NCBI RefSeq assembly: GCF_020889785.1
Contig: NZ_JACMYK010000009.1
Coordinates: 1 to 64,000 of the forward strand
Length of the DNA: 64,000 nt
From: Bradyrhizobium acaciae
GTDB lineage: Bacteria > Pseudomonadota > Alphaproteobacteria > Rhizobiales > Xanthobacteraceae
Direction: 5' to 3'
Shown here: positions 20,550 through 28,920 of the stretch, piece by piece
How positions within the stretch are numbered: position 1 is the first letter of the stretch
Layout of the letters: the number at the start of each line of letters is the position of its first letter
Made by a program: the position numbers and the translations under genes
Notes under the pieces: generated by a model
What the model was told of the DNA's origin: nothing
Databases searched by the model: none
Seen by the model: the letters and a program-made list of their open reading frames with translations, nothing else

Positions 20550-22031
20550 ATGTCGCAAACGATCGGCGCTAACTGCGTGTGCAGCGCGAATCAAGAATCA
20601 GAAGACCGGAGCGGGACAACAGACAATTTTTCATCGGATGGAGAGTTCGTTCGATACTGGAGCCGAGCTGCTGATCGGCTACGTGCGGTGGCGGCCGTCG
20701 GGAAGCGAACTGAAGAGGTGATCAGGAGGACCGGGATTGGATTGCAGCTATCCTCAGAGGACCTCAGCGGTCTCGACCTATCCGATTTTCCGTTGCGGCG
20801 CTGCACCCTCAATCGCGCGCAACTCTACGGAGCAAAGCTGGATCGGGCAGACCTTTCTGGAGCGAACCTGATCTGTCCCGGGCTAGAGAGAGCAAGCTTC
20901 CGTGGGGCCAAGCTGGACTTTGCGTATATGCACGCGATTGCGGCACAGGTGTGCAACTTCGACGATGCCAGTCTGCGCAATGTAGTTGATGCGACCGGTG
21001 GTCTGTTCCACGGTTGCAGTATGAAGAGGACGCGTTTTGACAACGCGATGCTCAGTGGACTTCTCGTCTATCAGTGCGACGCGAGTCACGCTGTATTCGA
21101 TGGGGCGGAATTGCAAGGTTCAACTCTTAATGAGTGCTTCCTTTCTTCGGTTTCCTTCCGCTTTGCCAAATTGAGCCAGGTCACGATCACGAAGGCATAT
21201 CTGGCGGCTTGCTCGTTCTTCCAGTCGAAGGGAGATTGTCTATCGATCATGCGCCCCACCTCGGTCGATGGCCTTATCCTGGAAGGCGCTCATCTTCCGT
21301 ATCTGAGACTCTCAAAGGTGAGCGGGCGGATTAAGGCGAGGGCCCTGAGCGCACCGTTCGCTGATCTGCACCTGTCAAACCTTTCAAAAGCGGAGCTTGA
21401 ACAGGCAGATTTCACGGAGGCGCGGCTCCTGTCCGTAAACCTGTCCGAGGCGAACCTCATCGGCGCCGTATTGAACGGTGCGTCAATTCGTTCCTGTCAG
21501 CTCGATGGAGCGGACCTGTCCCGGGCATCAGGCGAAGGCATTTCGATAACAGAAAGCACGATGCGCGCCGCCAAGTTCACGGGTTTTCGTGGCCGCTGTG
21601 CGTTTATGCGTGACTGCGATCTCGAGAATGCAGATTTGTCACAGGCTTACCTCTATAGGTCGATGCTTACCGGTGATCCCCCGCAATCCATGGCATTGGA
21701 TCGCGCAAACTTCCAGGGATCCAATCTGGTTCAAGCATATCTCGCGGCGGGAATGACCGAGAGCAACCTGGAGGCAACGCGCGTCGCATACATCCGCGCG
21801 AACCAATCGTCCTTGCGCGACGCGAACCTGAGTGGGATCTCGCCGTTCCAGGCCAGCTTCGTAAAGGTCGATTTTTCGGGTGCCAAGATAACCACATTCG
21901 AGCCACCGTTCTTTGCAGACCGATGTCCAGGACTGAAAGCCGCTCTGAAGCATGATCCGCCGGGCGAGCCAACAGAGTATCTCGCCGGATTTTCATCGTT
22001 GATGAAACGCAGTCGAGAAGGGTCAACTTGA
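20550..22031 (+). CDS. Pentapeptide-repeat protein
   Basis: A 493-residue protein consisting, after a polar N-terminus of about 70 residues, of tandem A(D/N)LXX pentapeptides (for example LDRADLSGANL, LSEANLIGAVLNGASI, LENADLSQAYL, LRDANLSGI). These repeats form a right-handed quadrilateral beta-helix. The tract is interrupted around residues 190-280 by more divergent repeats. No enzymatic domain or membrane segment is present. Some such proteins mimic DNA and guard gyrase; most have no known role. It is the first gene after the NifA/sigma-54 promoter, so expression in nitrogen-fixing cells is inferred. GGAA precedes the ATG at workable spacing. The PanC-like gene follows about 200 bp downstream on the same strand. 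Confidence 0.88.
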   Translation: MSQTIGANCVCSANQESEDRSGTTDNFSSDGEFVRYWSRAADRLRAVAAVGKRTEEVIRRTGIGLQLSSEDLSGLDLSDFPLRRCTLNRAQLYGAKLDRADLSGANLICPGLERASFRGAKLDFAYMHAIAAQVCNFDDASLRNVVDATGGLFHGCSMKRTRFDNAMLSGLLVYQCDASHAVFDGAELQGSTLNECFLSSVSFRFAKLSQVTITKAYLAACSFFQSKGDCLSIMRPTSVDGLILEGAHLPYLRLSKVSGRIKARALSAPFADLHLSNLSKAELEQADFTEARLLSVNLSEANLIGAVLNGASIRSCQLDGADLSRASGEGISITESTMRAAKFTGFRGRCAFMRDCDLENADLSQAYLYRSMLTGDPPQSMALDRANFQGSNLVQAYLAAGMTESNLEATRVAYIRANQSSLRDANLSGISPFQASFVKVDFSGAKITTFEPPFFADRCPGLKAALKHDPPGEPTEYLAGFSSLMKRSREGST

Positions 22032-22233
22032 CGCCTTGGGAAAACGAGCGATGAACGGGGGGAAGAGACAACGTTATTAGCTTGGCCAGGTTGGGCAGAA
22101 TGCCCATGCGGCCGACGTGAAACTTTCGTCCCGGCGCAGCGCGCGATCCGTCGGTGCAGCACGCAGAACGTATCTTCCGTGACTAGGCGATCGGAGAAGC
22201 TTTGTTTCATTCAGAAGAACTGGAGTAAAACAG

Positions 22234-23115
22234 ATGCATCTGGCGTCCCTTTCGGCTGGCAGAACCTTTCTTCGCGAAGTCGCGAGAACAGGGCAGACGA
22301 TCGGCACGGTGCACACATTGGGCGCCCTGCACCGCGGTCATGCAGAACTGATCAGAAGGGCTGCAAGCGAAAATGACGTAGCAATTGTCACGGTATACCC
22401 GAACAAGAGCCAGTTTGAGCCGGGTGTTAGCTATGATTTCAATTTGGACGATGATATCGGGCTTGCACTACGAGCGGGCGCAACTGCCGTGGTTTCGTCT
22501 AATGATGCCGAGATGTTTCCGGCAGGCTATCGAACGCTCATATCACAAGAGGACTATGATTTGCGTCTGGACGGGCCCCAGGAGCGCTTGAAGGAAGCCG
22601 TGACCGGTGCGATCCGCTGGATTTGCTATGCGCGACCAACCCGCAGCTACTTCGGACTCAAAGATATTGGTCAGGCGATCCTGGTGAAGCGCGCCGTCAC
22701 TGACCTCCTTCTCGATTGTGAGATACGATTTGTGCCGACGGTGAGATACCGGAACGGAGTGCCGATCTCGTCGCGATTGAGGCGGTTTAGCCGCTCCGAG
22801 CTTGACGAGCTGTCGTGTCTTTTCATGGCACTCGATCATGCGAGAAAACAGGTCACCCAGGGAACCTCGTGTGTCAAGAATCTGATCACGTCAGCTACAT
22901 CGCTGATAGCATTCCGAAAATTCAAACTCGATTTTATCCGAATCGTTGACGCCGAGAGCTTCGAAAATCTGGAACAGGTCAAGCTCCCCTTCATAATCGT
23001 CGGTGCAGCAATGGCTCATGGCATCAGGGTCTTCGATAGTATCTACGTTGCAGATCAGGATATGCTCCTGAATGGTCCTTCGGATATCTGGATTGATTTG
23101 CCTGAGGGGCCGTAG
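22234..23115 (+). CDS. panC: Divergent pantothenate synthetase (PanC-like)
   Basis: PanC ligates pantoate and beta-alanine with ATP. The 293-residue protein has the nucleotidyltransferase HxGH-type motif (GALHRGH, His 33 and 36), VTVYPNKSQFEP in place of the usual VSIFVNPTQF, the YFGLKDIGQ block corresponding to FGEKDYQQ, and NGVPISSRLRR in place of the usual LAMSSRNxYL segment. It is therefore clearly in the family but far from housekeeping forms; the C-terminal domain is weakly conserved. Whether it retains the reaction is uncertain. It lies on the same strand as the NifA-controlled pentapeptide gene, and panD is found 3.7 kb away. No panB is in the window. Confidence 0.75.
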   Translation: MHLASLSAGRTFLREVARTGQTIGTVHTLGALHRGHAELIRRAASENDVAIVTVYPNKSQFEPGVSYDFNLDDDIGLALRAGATAVVSSNDAEMFPAGYRTLISQEDYDLRLDGPQERLKEAVTGAIRWICYARPTRSYFGLKDIGQAILVKRAVTDLLLDCEIRFVPTVRYRNGVPISSRLRRFSRSELDELSCLFMALDHARKQVTQGTSCVKNLITSATSLIAFRKFKLDFIRIVDAESFENLEQVKLPFIIVGAAMAHGIRVFDSIYVADQDMLLNGPSDIWIDLPEGP

Positions 23116-23190
23116 CCAGGCGATTACGCGTAGCTGACGCTTGAACGACAAGGTCGAGCGGGCGCAGCCGGGAGAGCCATACACGCGACG

Positions 23191-23376
23191 TCAACTCTGG
23201 CTTTCCGCGCTGCGATTCAGTTCTCGATTAATGCGATCCTTGACCCGACGGACCGCGAGAAGCTGCAATCTCGTTTGGGTCTTGCCACTGATCGTTCTGC
23301 CATCGATCTTGAAATTGTAGCGCCATTGGCCTGGCGATGCTTCCAGGATGCTGAATTGCACGCCTCTGTGCTGCAT
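23191..23376 (-). CDS. Small conserved protein (MQHRGVQFS family)
   Basis: ATG 23376 starts a 61-residue basic protein opening MQHRGVQFSILEASPGQW and containing KIDGRTISGKTQTR. The frame is open upstream to 23457 but the homologous copy at 12183 begins at this Met, which fixes the start. It resembles short rhizobial proteins that I know only as conserved hypotheticals with a similar MQHRGV opening. Function unknown. Confidence 0.5.
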   Translation of the reverse strand: MQHRGVQFSILEASPGQWRYNFKIDGRTISGKTQTRLQLLAVRRVKDRINRELNRSAESQS

Positions 23377-23487
23377 GAATGTTCTCAATTCCCATCCCAC
23401 ACGTTCCGCCAGTCCGGTGCCGCGTAGGCCGAGTGGAGATGATCTATGATTTCTCAATCAGAAGGACGTTGACCTAACCCTAAGAGA

Positions 23488-23632
23488 GCCGCCGATCCTG
23501 GAGGACCGGCGGCCAAGTCAAGGGAGGAAACGCCCTTAAGGGCAGCGGTAGCAAGACTACCGCAAGGCACCGCCAATCTCTTGGCGGATCTCGAGTAAAT
23601 ATTTTTGCGATTACGCCAGAGGGTAATCCGCC
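23488..23632 (+). ncRNA. Candidate structured RNA or leader, five hairpins
   Basis: Five strong stem-loops follow one another: GCCGCC/GGCGGC (23488-23513), GCCC-TTAA-GGGC (23532-23543), GCGGTAG-CAAGA-CTACCGC (23545-23563), CCGCCAA-TCTC-TTGGCGG (23570-23587) and GATTAC/GTAATC (23609-23628). The GGCGGAT at 23583-23589 can instead pair perfectly with ATCCGCC at 23626-23632, which would break both the fourth and fifth hairpins: a switch-like arrangement. AAGGAGGTGATG follows at 23642. I do not recognise a known riboswitch class. The orientation is assigned from the downstream ribosome site; stems are also possible on the other strand, where they would lie downstream of pabA. Confidence 0.45.
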
Positions 23633-23650
23633 TGTTCATCGAAGGAGGTG

Positions 23651-23941
23651 ATGCGAAGAGGCTTTGCATTGGTGGTCTCAAGTAGTGCATTTGTGGCTGC
23701 GCTAAAAGAAAAAGTTGAGTACGCGGCGTACAAATTGAGCTCTTTCGCGCTTTTTCGCTCCATCTTCAACAGACCACAACTGTCTTTCACGACGTGCATC
23801 GAGCTCGTCCATCAAATGCAGCAGCTCGTCTTGTCTTCGGCGAGCCGATTTCTGGAGCTGTTAATAAAGGAGCTCTGGTTCACGCTCGAAAACTCTCCGC
23901 CAATCGCAAGAAATTCAAAAGTAGCAAATTACCGTCCTTAG
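23651..23941 (+). CDS. Doubtful 96-residue protein after the hairpin run
   Basis: ATG 23651 follows an almost perfect anti-16S sequence (AAGGAGGTGAT), though the ribosome site is only about three bases from the ATG. The frame has two amphipathic or hydrophobic stretches (ALVVSSSAFVAAL and ASRFLELLIKELW). Its 3' 62 bases overlap the end of pabA in antisense. A 62-residue frame on the minus strand (23611-23799) competes for the same DNA. I cannot decide between them. Confidence 0.25.
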   Translation: MRRGFALVVSSSAFVAALKEKVEYAAYKLSSFALFRSIFNRPQLSFTTCIELVHQMQQLVLSSASRFLELLIKELWFTLENSPPIARNSKVANYRP

Positions 23942-24464
23942 TAAGTACGGACTCCGGGTGAAATTGTACCCCGTAGGTTGGTTGATGCCGATGTGCCAAG
24001 GCCATGATCTCACCTTCATCTGAACGAGCTGTCACCATGAGGTCCGGCGCGTCTGCTGGATTAAGTTCGACGACCAGAGAATGGTAGCGCCCCACGTAAA
24101 GGGGTGACTTGAGTCCCTTGAACAATCCGCCCCCTTCGTGCGTTACATGGGAACCCCGACCGTGCATGGGATGGCGTGCGCGGACCACGCATCCGCCGAA
24201 CACGCTTCCAACGCACTGGTGCCCAAGACAGATGCCAAGCATGGGGACGCGCCCCGAAAGTTCGCGGACAACCGCAGTGGAAATGCCGGCCTCGATTGGT
24301 GTGCAGGGGCCGGGAGATATGACGATTCCACGTGGCTGAAGTTGAACGAGATCGGTGACGTTGATCCTGTCGTTCCGGACGACTTTCGTCTCCGCGCCAA
24401 GTTTGCGAAAATAGCGCGCAATATTGAACACGAAGGAATCGTAATTATCGATGATGAAAATCAA
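23880..24464 (-). CDS. pabA: Glutamine amidotransferase subunit, PabA/TrpG type
   Basis: A 194-residue class I glutamine amidotransferase with catalytic Cys 79 in MLGICLGHQ and the His/Glu pair in QFHPES (residues 169 and 171), plus the DNYDSFV opening. It releases ammonia from glutamine for the chorismate enzyme. The start overlaps the stop of the upstream gene by four bases (ATGA), so the pair is translated together. Because the partner has PabB-type residues, this subunit probably serves p-aminobenzoate and hence folate synthesis; PabA and TrpG cannot be separated from this sequence alone. The oxyanion region VISPGPCTP is intact. Confidence 0.88.
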   Translation of the reverse strand: MIFIIDNYDSFVFNIARYFRKLGAETKVVRNDRINVTDLVQLQPRGIVISPGPCTPIEAGISTAVVRELSGRVPMLGICLGHQCVGSVFGGCVVRARHPMHGRGSHVTHEGGGLFKGLKSPLYVGRYHSLVVELNPADAPDLMVTARSDEGEIMALAHRHQPTYGVQFHPESVLTKDGNLLLLNFLRLAESFRA

Positions 24465-25855
24465 AATGCACCGGCCGGATCGACGCCAAAAGCGCCGAAG
24501 AGACTCTGCGCCTTCGCAAGCGTTTCCTCGTATTCGGCTTCAGGGTTCGACATTGCCGTTATTCCACCCCCTGCATGAAACCAGGCCTGGTCGTCATTGA
24601 TCATCACTGTGCGGATGGCAACGTTGGTGTCCATGCGTCCGTTGAATCCGATGAAGCCGATTGAGCCGCAATAGACCTCTCGGGCCACTTTCTCGATGTC
24701 CGCAATGATTTCCATGGCTCGCACCTTTGGAGCACCGGTCACGGATCCGCCAGGAAAGCAGGCGCGAAGCAGACTGACAGCATCTTGCCCTGCTGCAAGT
24801 GCGCCCGTGAGGACCGAGACGAGGTGGTGCACTGAGGCATAGGATTCGAGGTCGCACAGTGTTGAAACGTCAACCGAATCGTCTGTGCAAACGCGTGACA
24901 GATCGTTGCGCAGCAGATCGACGATCATGATGTTCTCGGCGCGGTCCTTTTCGGACGCAAGCAGGATTTCGGCCCGGCGGCGATCTTTCGCGTGATCCGC
25001 GGAACGCGCAATAGTTCCCTTGATAGGACGCGTTTCGACCTGTCGCCCGTCAAGTTTCAGAAATCGCTCAGGAGAGCTCGATGCAATCGTGAGCTTATCG
25101 TAGCGCAAGAGGGCAGCAAAAGGAGCTGGGTTTGATGACCGGAGCTGGCAATAGAATGTGATCGGATCGAACAGCGGCGACACCCTCGCGTTGAAGCATT
25201 GCGCGATGTTCACCTGGAATATGTCCCCAGCCAGAATCAGTTCGATAACGTGTCGGATCGCTGCTATGTAGCCTTCACGGCTAAAGTTCGACTCCCACGC
25301 GCCCGCCCTAGCAGGAATTATGATCGGCGGCGACCTTGGTCTGGCAAGCAGCGCCGTAAACTCATCGGCCCGGCGACGCGCACGGTCGGTTCGTCGAGCA
25401 GGGTCCTGCTCCGGCCATCCTGTCGAGACGATCCAGCATCTGCGGTCGCGGTGATCGAAGCTGACCACCACGTCATAAAAATGTAGAATTGCTTGAGGCA
25501 ATCGGAGACAGGGAATTGATGGCCCTGGCAGCCGCTCCAGGGTTCGGTTCAGATCGTACGCGAAGAAGCCGGCGGCGCCCCCCTGGAACGGCGGGAGATC
25601 GGGCCGATGTGCTTCCCGGCATCTGACGAGAAGGTTGCGCAGCACCGCCCATGGATCGCCTGGAAGGATCTCCCCATGCCAGCTTGCCTGTCCTTCGGCG
25701 ACCAAATAGGTACCGAACGGTTCGCAAGCCAAATATGAGTAACGTCCAAGCAGCTCGGGCCCAGCCGCGCTATCGAGAAAAGTAAGCTGCGGCCGCTGCG
25801 CAAGGCATCGCAGCGCCTTGACAGGTTCAACCCAATGCAGCTCGCGGACGTGCAT
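24461..25855 (-). CDS. pabB: Aminodeoxychorismate synthase component I (PabB)
   Basis: A 464-residue chorismate-binding enzyme. The discriminating motif is RPIKGT (Lys about 279): PabB enzymes have this catalytic Lys, whereas anthranilate synthase TrpE has Ala (PIAGT). Other chorismate-site blocks are present: SSSPERFL, DRAENIMIVDLLRNDL, SYASVHHLVS, FPGGSVTGAPKVRAMEII and YCGSIGFIGFNG. With PabA it would convert chorismate to 4-amino-4-deoxychorismate; the lyase PabC is not encoded nearby. It is probably in one transcript with the Dabb-domain gene upstream (115 bp gap). No -24/-12 element was seen upstream. Confidence 0.9.
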   Translation of the reverse strand: MHVRELHWVEPVKALRCLAQRPQLTFLDSAAGPELLGRYSYLACEPFGTYLVAEGQASWHGEILPGDPWAVLRNLLVRCREAHRPDLPPFQGGAAGFFAYDLNRTLERLPGPSIPCLRLPQAILHFYDVVVSFDHRDRRCWIVSTGWPEQDPARRTDRARRRADEFTALLARPRSPPIIIPARAGAWESNFSREGYIAAIRHVIELILAGDIFQVNIAQCFNARVSPLFDPITFYCQLRSSNPAPFAALLRYDKLTIASSSPERFLKLDGRQVETRPIKGTIARSADHAKDRRRAEILLASEKDRAENIMIVDLLRNDLSRVCTDDSVDVSTLCDLESYASVHHLVSVLTGALAAGQDAVSLLRACFPGGSVTGAPKVRAMEIIADIEKVAREVYCGSIGFIGFNGRMDTNVAIRTVMINDDQAWFHAGGGITAMSNPEAEYEETLAKAQSLFGAFGVDPAGAF

Positions 25856-25970
25856 AGGCTATGGATTGCCGAAGAGGGACAGACTGTGAGGCCCGCGCCG
25901 ATGGTGATGCCATTCCGAACGAGGGCATTTTTCGTTCGATGCGTACAAAACCTTGAGGCCGATCATCGAG

Positions 25971-26330
25971 CTACTCATGGCGGGCTCGTCTCACGGGCCG
26001 AGCGAGCTGCCCTAGCCCGGCAGTTCCGGCGAAATACACGTCTGTTGATAGCTCGTAGTCTGCGGCAAAGCGCATCTCCCGAAATGGCCGTACGCACCGG
26101 ATCGCTTCTTGATACAAACCGTGCGTTTTGTACGCAGCAAGATCCGCCTCGCTGTCAAACTCGCCGTACACCACGATGTCGATATCATTGCCAAGCTGAT
26201 CGCTCTTGCGGTTGCGCGCAATCTCAAGCCGACGTGCATATGGGATTGACGTGAGAACCGATAGACCTTCTACGATTTGGTCGATATCGGCCTTGTCCCT
26301 GGCTGTGAAGAAGACGATGTGACGGATCAT
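25971..26330 (-). CDS. Dabb (dimeric alpha/beta barrel) domain protein
   Basis: The opening MIRHIVFFTARDKADIDQIV, the small IPYARRLEIARNR strand, and DIDIVVYGEFDSEADLAAY followed by an HGLYQEAIRCVRPF segment match the stress-responsive Dabb family (Pfam A/B barrel). The 119-residue length includes about 25 extra residues at the C-terminus. Dabb proteins range from polyketide cyclases to stress proteins and the activity cannot be predicted. It is the first gene of the minus-strand group leading to pabB-pabA. Confidence 0.8.
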   Translation of the reverse strand: MIRHIVFFTARDKADIDQIVEGLSVLTSIPYARRLEIARNRKSDQLGNDIDIVVYGEFDSEADLAAYKTHGLYQEAIRCVRPFREMRFAADYELSTDVYFAGTAGLGQLARPVRRARHE

Positions 26331-26774
26331 GGCGACCGCAAACGTGACGACCTAACCTGGCGGCGTTCTTATCCCGGGATCAAGCTCAACGCAACGCCGG
26401 AAGGGCATTGACAGCAGAACACGTATTTGGCCGCTTGTGTCGATGGCCTTGCAGCGGAGCTCGCAGAATTTCTGGTTGATCAAGGTGTGTAAGTTGGCCG
26501 CACGTCAACGATCTGAATGTCAGTTGCACGACAGCACGGACCGTGGTGCTCGAGAGGTATGGTGTGGCTCGCGGACGGAATACATGATCGATTGAAGTGC
26601 AGCACCATCCTTTTTGAACAGCACGACTTCGATCTCCGCGGCGACTTGCTTTCAACCAGCCTAATCCCGTAAGCCGGCCAGCACGCAATGCCGGGCTGGA
26701 AACGGGGGCAGGTCGGCAATCCTGTTAAAACCAGGCAGCAGTGCACTCCGCACAGACTTCAGGATAGGCAATCC
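26331..26774. other. Divergent intergenic region, Dabb/panD
   Basis: Contains promoters for both directions in principle. I looked for sigma-54 and NifA elements on both strands and saw none with correct spacing. A short plus-strand frame near 26558-26670 looks faintly protein-like but has no family. Confidence 0.35.
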
Positions 26775-27176
26775 ATGCAGGTTACTTTGATGAAGGGAAA
26801 AATCCATCGCGCGTCGGTCACCCAGTCCGATCTGCACTATGAAGGCTCGATTTCGATAGATCGCGCGTTGCTGGATGCGGCGGGATTCCTCATCAACGAA
26901 CGCGTCGAAATCTACAATATCGAAACTGGAGCGCGGTTCGCCACCTATGTGATTGAGGCCCCTATGGGATCGGGAACAATAGGCTTGAATGGAGCGGCTG
27001 CACGGCTCGCAATGCCTGGCGACAAGGTGATCATCGTTGCATATGCCTCTTTTGACGAGAAGGAGGCTAACGAATTCAAGCCGCGTGTTGTGCTGGTTGA
27101 TCGGGAGAATCATATTTGTCGACCTGAAAGCGCAAACGGTGGCCTGGGAGCCCGCGTGGCCGTCGGGAACCGATAG
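26775..27176 (+). CDS. panD: Aspartate 1-decarboxylase (PanD)
   Basis: PanD makes beta-alanine from aspartate using a pyruvoyl group formed by self-cleavage. The proenzyme motif is present: [20 protein letters not shown], with the Gly 24-Ser 25 cleavage bond, and [12 protein letters not shown] and [12 protein letters not shown] further on. The family body is about 115 residues; this one has about 15 extra C-terminal residues. ATG 26775 is chosen because the family begins exactly there; the frame stays open to 26688. It supplies the beta-alanine substrate for the PanC-like enzyme encoded 3.7 kb upstream. Confidence 0.93.
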   Translation: MQVTLMKGKIHRASVTQSDLHYEGSISIDRALLDAAGFLINERVEIYNIETGARFATYVIEAPMGSGTIGLNGAAARLAMPGDKVIIVAYASFDEKEANEFKPRVVLVDRENHICRPESANGGLGARVAVGNR

Positions 27177-27213
27177 AGCTCTACGCGAGTCCGCGCTCAC
27201 CAGGAGGCGAACG

Positions 27214-27369
27214 ATGAGCGGCCGGCCAACGTCGCCGCTTTTGTCTCAAATAAGTCAAATGGTTGAGGAGTTTCAGACCGGTGGAGGAACTAAAATCCGC
27301 CTCGACAATGGGTCTGCGCTGGATAGCGCGTCACCGCTAAATTCATTCGGGTGGAGGCGGGTGGCATAG
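27214..27369 (+). CDS. Small hypothetical protein
   Basis: ATG 27214 is preceded by a strong AGGAGG seven bases upstream and encodes 51 residues, polar with a GGGTKIRLDNGSALDSA segment. It follows panD by 37 bp and could be translated from the same message. No family recognised; it may be a truncated gene. Confidence 0.4.
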   Translation: MSGRPTSPLLSQISQMVEEFQTGGGTKIRLDNGSALDSASPLNSFGWRRVA

Positions 27370-28047
27370 GGATGGACCCCAGAGGGAGCCGATCCTGCGC
27401 GGCGATGGGGGAAGCTCAAAAAATGGTCGCGGCGGAAGTGGGCGAGCTGCTTCTTGATGCCTATGCGATCCTGCTCGGGGCTTCGATCGATAGCCGCGTG
27501 CAGGGCCGGAGCAGGCAGATCACTCGTGGCCGCCTGGTGTGCGTCGACGCCCGTTTCCGACAAGACGGTCGCCATTGTTGATACCAATCAGGTGAACCCC
27601 GGCCAGCAGCCGTCGGCCGTCGTTCGAAGCGTACAGTTTTGCATCTATCAGGACACACTCTGACAAAGGGGGGCTGCTTTCGTACGAGGCGGACAGAATT
27701 TGTGCGCCGGAAACAATCTTGACCTGTCACAACGAATGGCACGCAACTCAGGGAAGAGCCATCGCATGCACGCTCAAGGCGCATGGTCAATCTAGTCATG
27801 CGGAGCAGGTCTTTCTAGGCCAGGGCCTTTGGGAGCGAACACGAGATGCATCTTTCATGATTGTGCGCCCGCTCCCTGGCCTGGAGGAAGAAATAGCCGC
27901 AAGGGCGCTCGGCCGCTTTGCTCAACCTTAAAGGCTGGGTCGCACGCCGAATGCAGGCTTTCGATCTTTTAGAAGGTCAGGCGATCCTCCTAACGAACCG
28001 AGACTGAATATGGTGGAGGTTGAGCTGCGCGCACCGCTGGAGATGAC
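27370..28047. other. Unresolved stretch before bioD-like gene
   Basis: A plus-strand frame around 27423-27578 reads MVAAEVGELLLDAYAILLG and may be a gene remnant. TGGCACG occurs near 27736 but without a correctly spaced -12 element. No gene can be supported. Confidence 0.35.
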
Positions 28048-28698
28048 GTGAGTGCAAGGTCGATGAGCCTGCAGAGAATAGTGGTGAGCGGTACAGGTGC
28101 CGGAGTCGGAAAGACGGTGTTCTGCGCTGGACTTGTTAGTCTTCTCGGCGCGAAGTTCTGGAAACCAGTTCAAGCCGGCGTCGAAGGAGAAATCGACAGC
28201 GAGCGCGTCGCTCGGCTTGCGAGTCTTCCATTGGACCGCATCGTGCCTGAGCGCTATCGATTGCCAGCGATCGTTTCGCCCGACTGTTCATCAGAGATTG
28301 ACGAAGTACGCATCAACATCGATTCGCTGGACGTGCCGGATCCCGGAGCGTATCCGCTTGTGATCGAAGGAGCCGGCGGGCTGATGGATCCGCTGAATTG
28401 CGGCTCGCTTTACATTGACGTGCTGGAGAGATGGCGACTTCCCGTCGTGCTCTGCGCGGGCACAAGTTTGGGGATGGTTAATTGTGCACTGCTGTCCATA
28501 GAGGCGCTCCGAAGGCGCCAGCTCGATATTCTCGGAATTGCCTTCGTTGGTGAAAAGAATTCGGGGGCTGTGAGAGCAATTTGCGAGATCGGCCGGGTGC
28601 GGTGGTTAGGACGGCTGCCCTGGATTGCTCCGTTGTCGGCAGACACGCTGCAAGCTGCGTTCAGGGCTTCCTTCCGGCATGATGATTTCAAGCCATGA
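28048..28698 (+). CDS. bioD: Dethiobiotin synthetase-like protein
   Basis: A 216-residue P-loop protein with GTGAGVGKT (residues about 15-23), the FWKPVQAG strand that carries the BioD substrate Lys, and the VIEGAGGLMDPLN block typical of BioD. BioD closes the ureido ring from diaminopelargonate, CO2 and ATP in biotin synthesis. GTG 28048 has GGAG five bases upstream; ATG 28063 is an alternative. The family normally has about 220-230 residues, so it is complete. Other bio genes are absent from the window. It lies with panC, panD and pabAB in what looks like a symbiotic cofactor region. Confidence 0.85.
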   Translation: MSARSMSLQRIVVSGTGAGVGKTVFCAGLVSLLGAKFWKPVQAGVEGEIDSERVARLASLPLDRIVPERYRLPAIVSPDCSSEIDEVRINIDSLDVPDPGAYPLVIEGAGGLMDPLNCGSLYIDVLERWRLPVVLCAGTSLGMVNCALLSIEALRRRQLDILGIAFVGEKNSGAVRAICEIGRVRWLGRLPWIAPLSADTLQAAFRASFRHDDFKP

Positions 28699-28920
28699 GG
28701 CTCCGCTTTGTCTTTGCCGCCACCTCTGCGCGGGAGCGGGTCTTCGGACGTGGCCGCCATGACATTTGACCGCGGACGAATTTTCGCTTCAGGACCGCTC
28801 CCGCTGTCGGTTCGTCGGGGAGCATCGATCCCACGAGGGAGCAACTGGACAGGTTGGCTTGCGTGACGGACGCAACCCTTGGTAAATGGCGCCGACTATT
28901 CGGGCTGTCGGGGAGGGCGT

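Noticed and set aside
27730..27755. TGGCACG box upstream of the bioD-like gene
   Set aside because: No TTGC at -12 spacing follows, and no TGT-N10-ACA precedes it.
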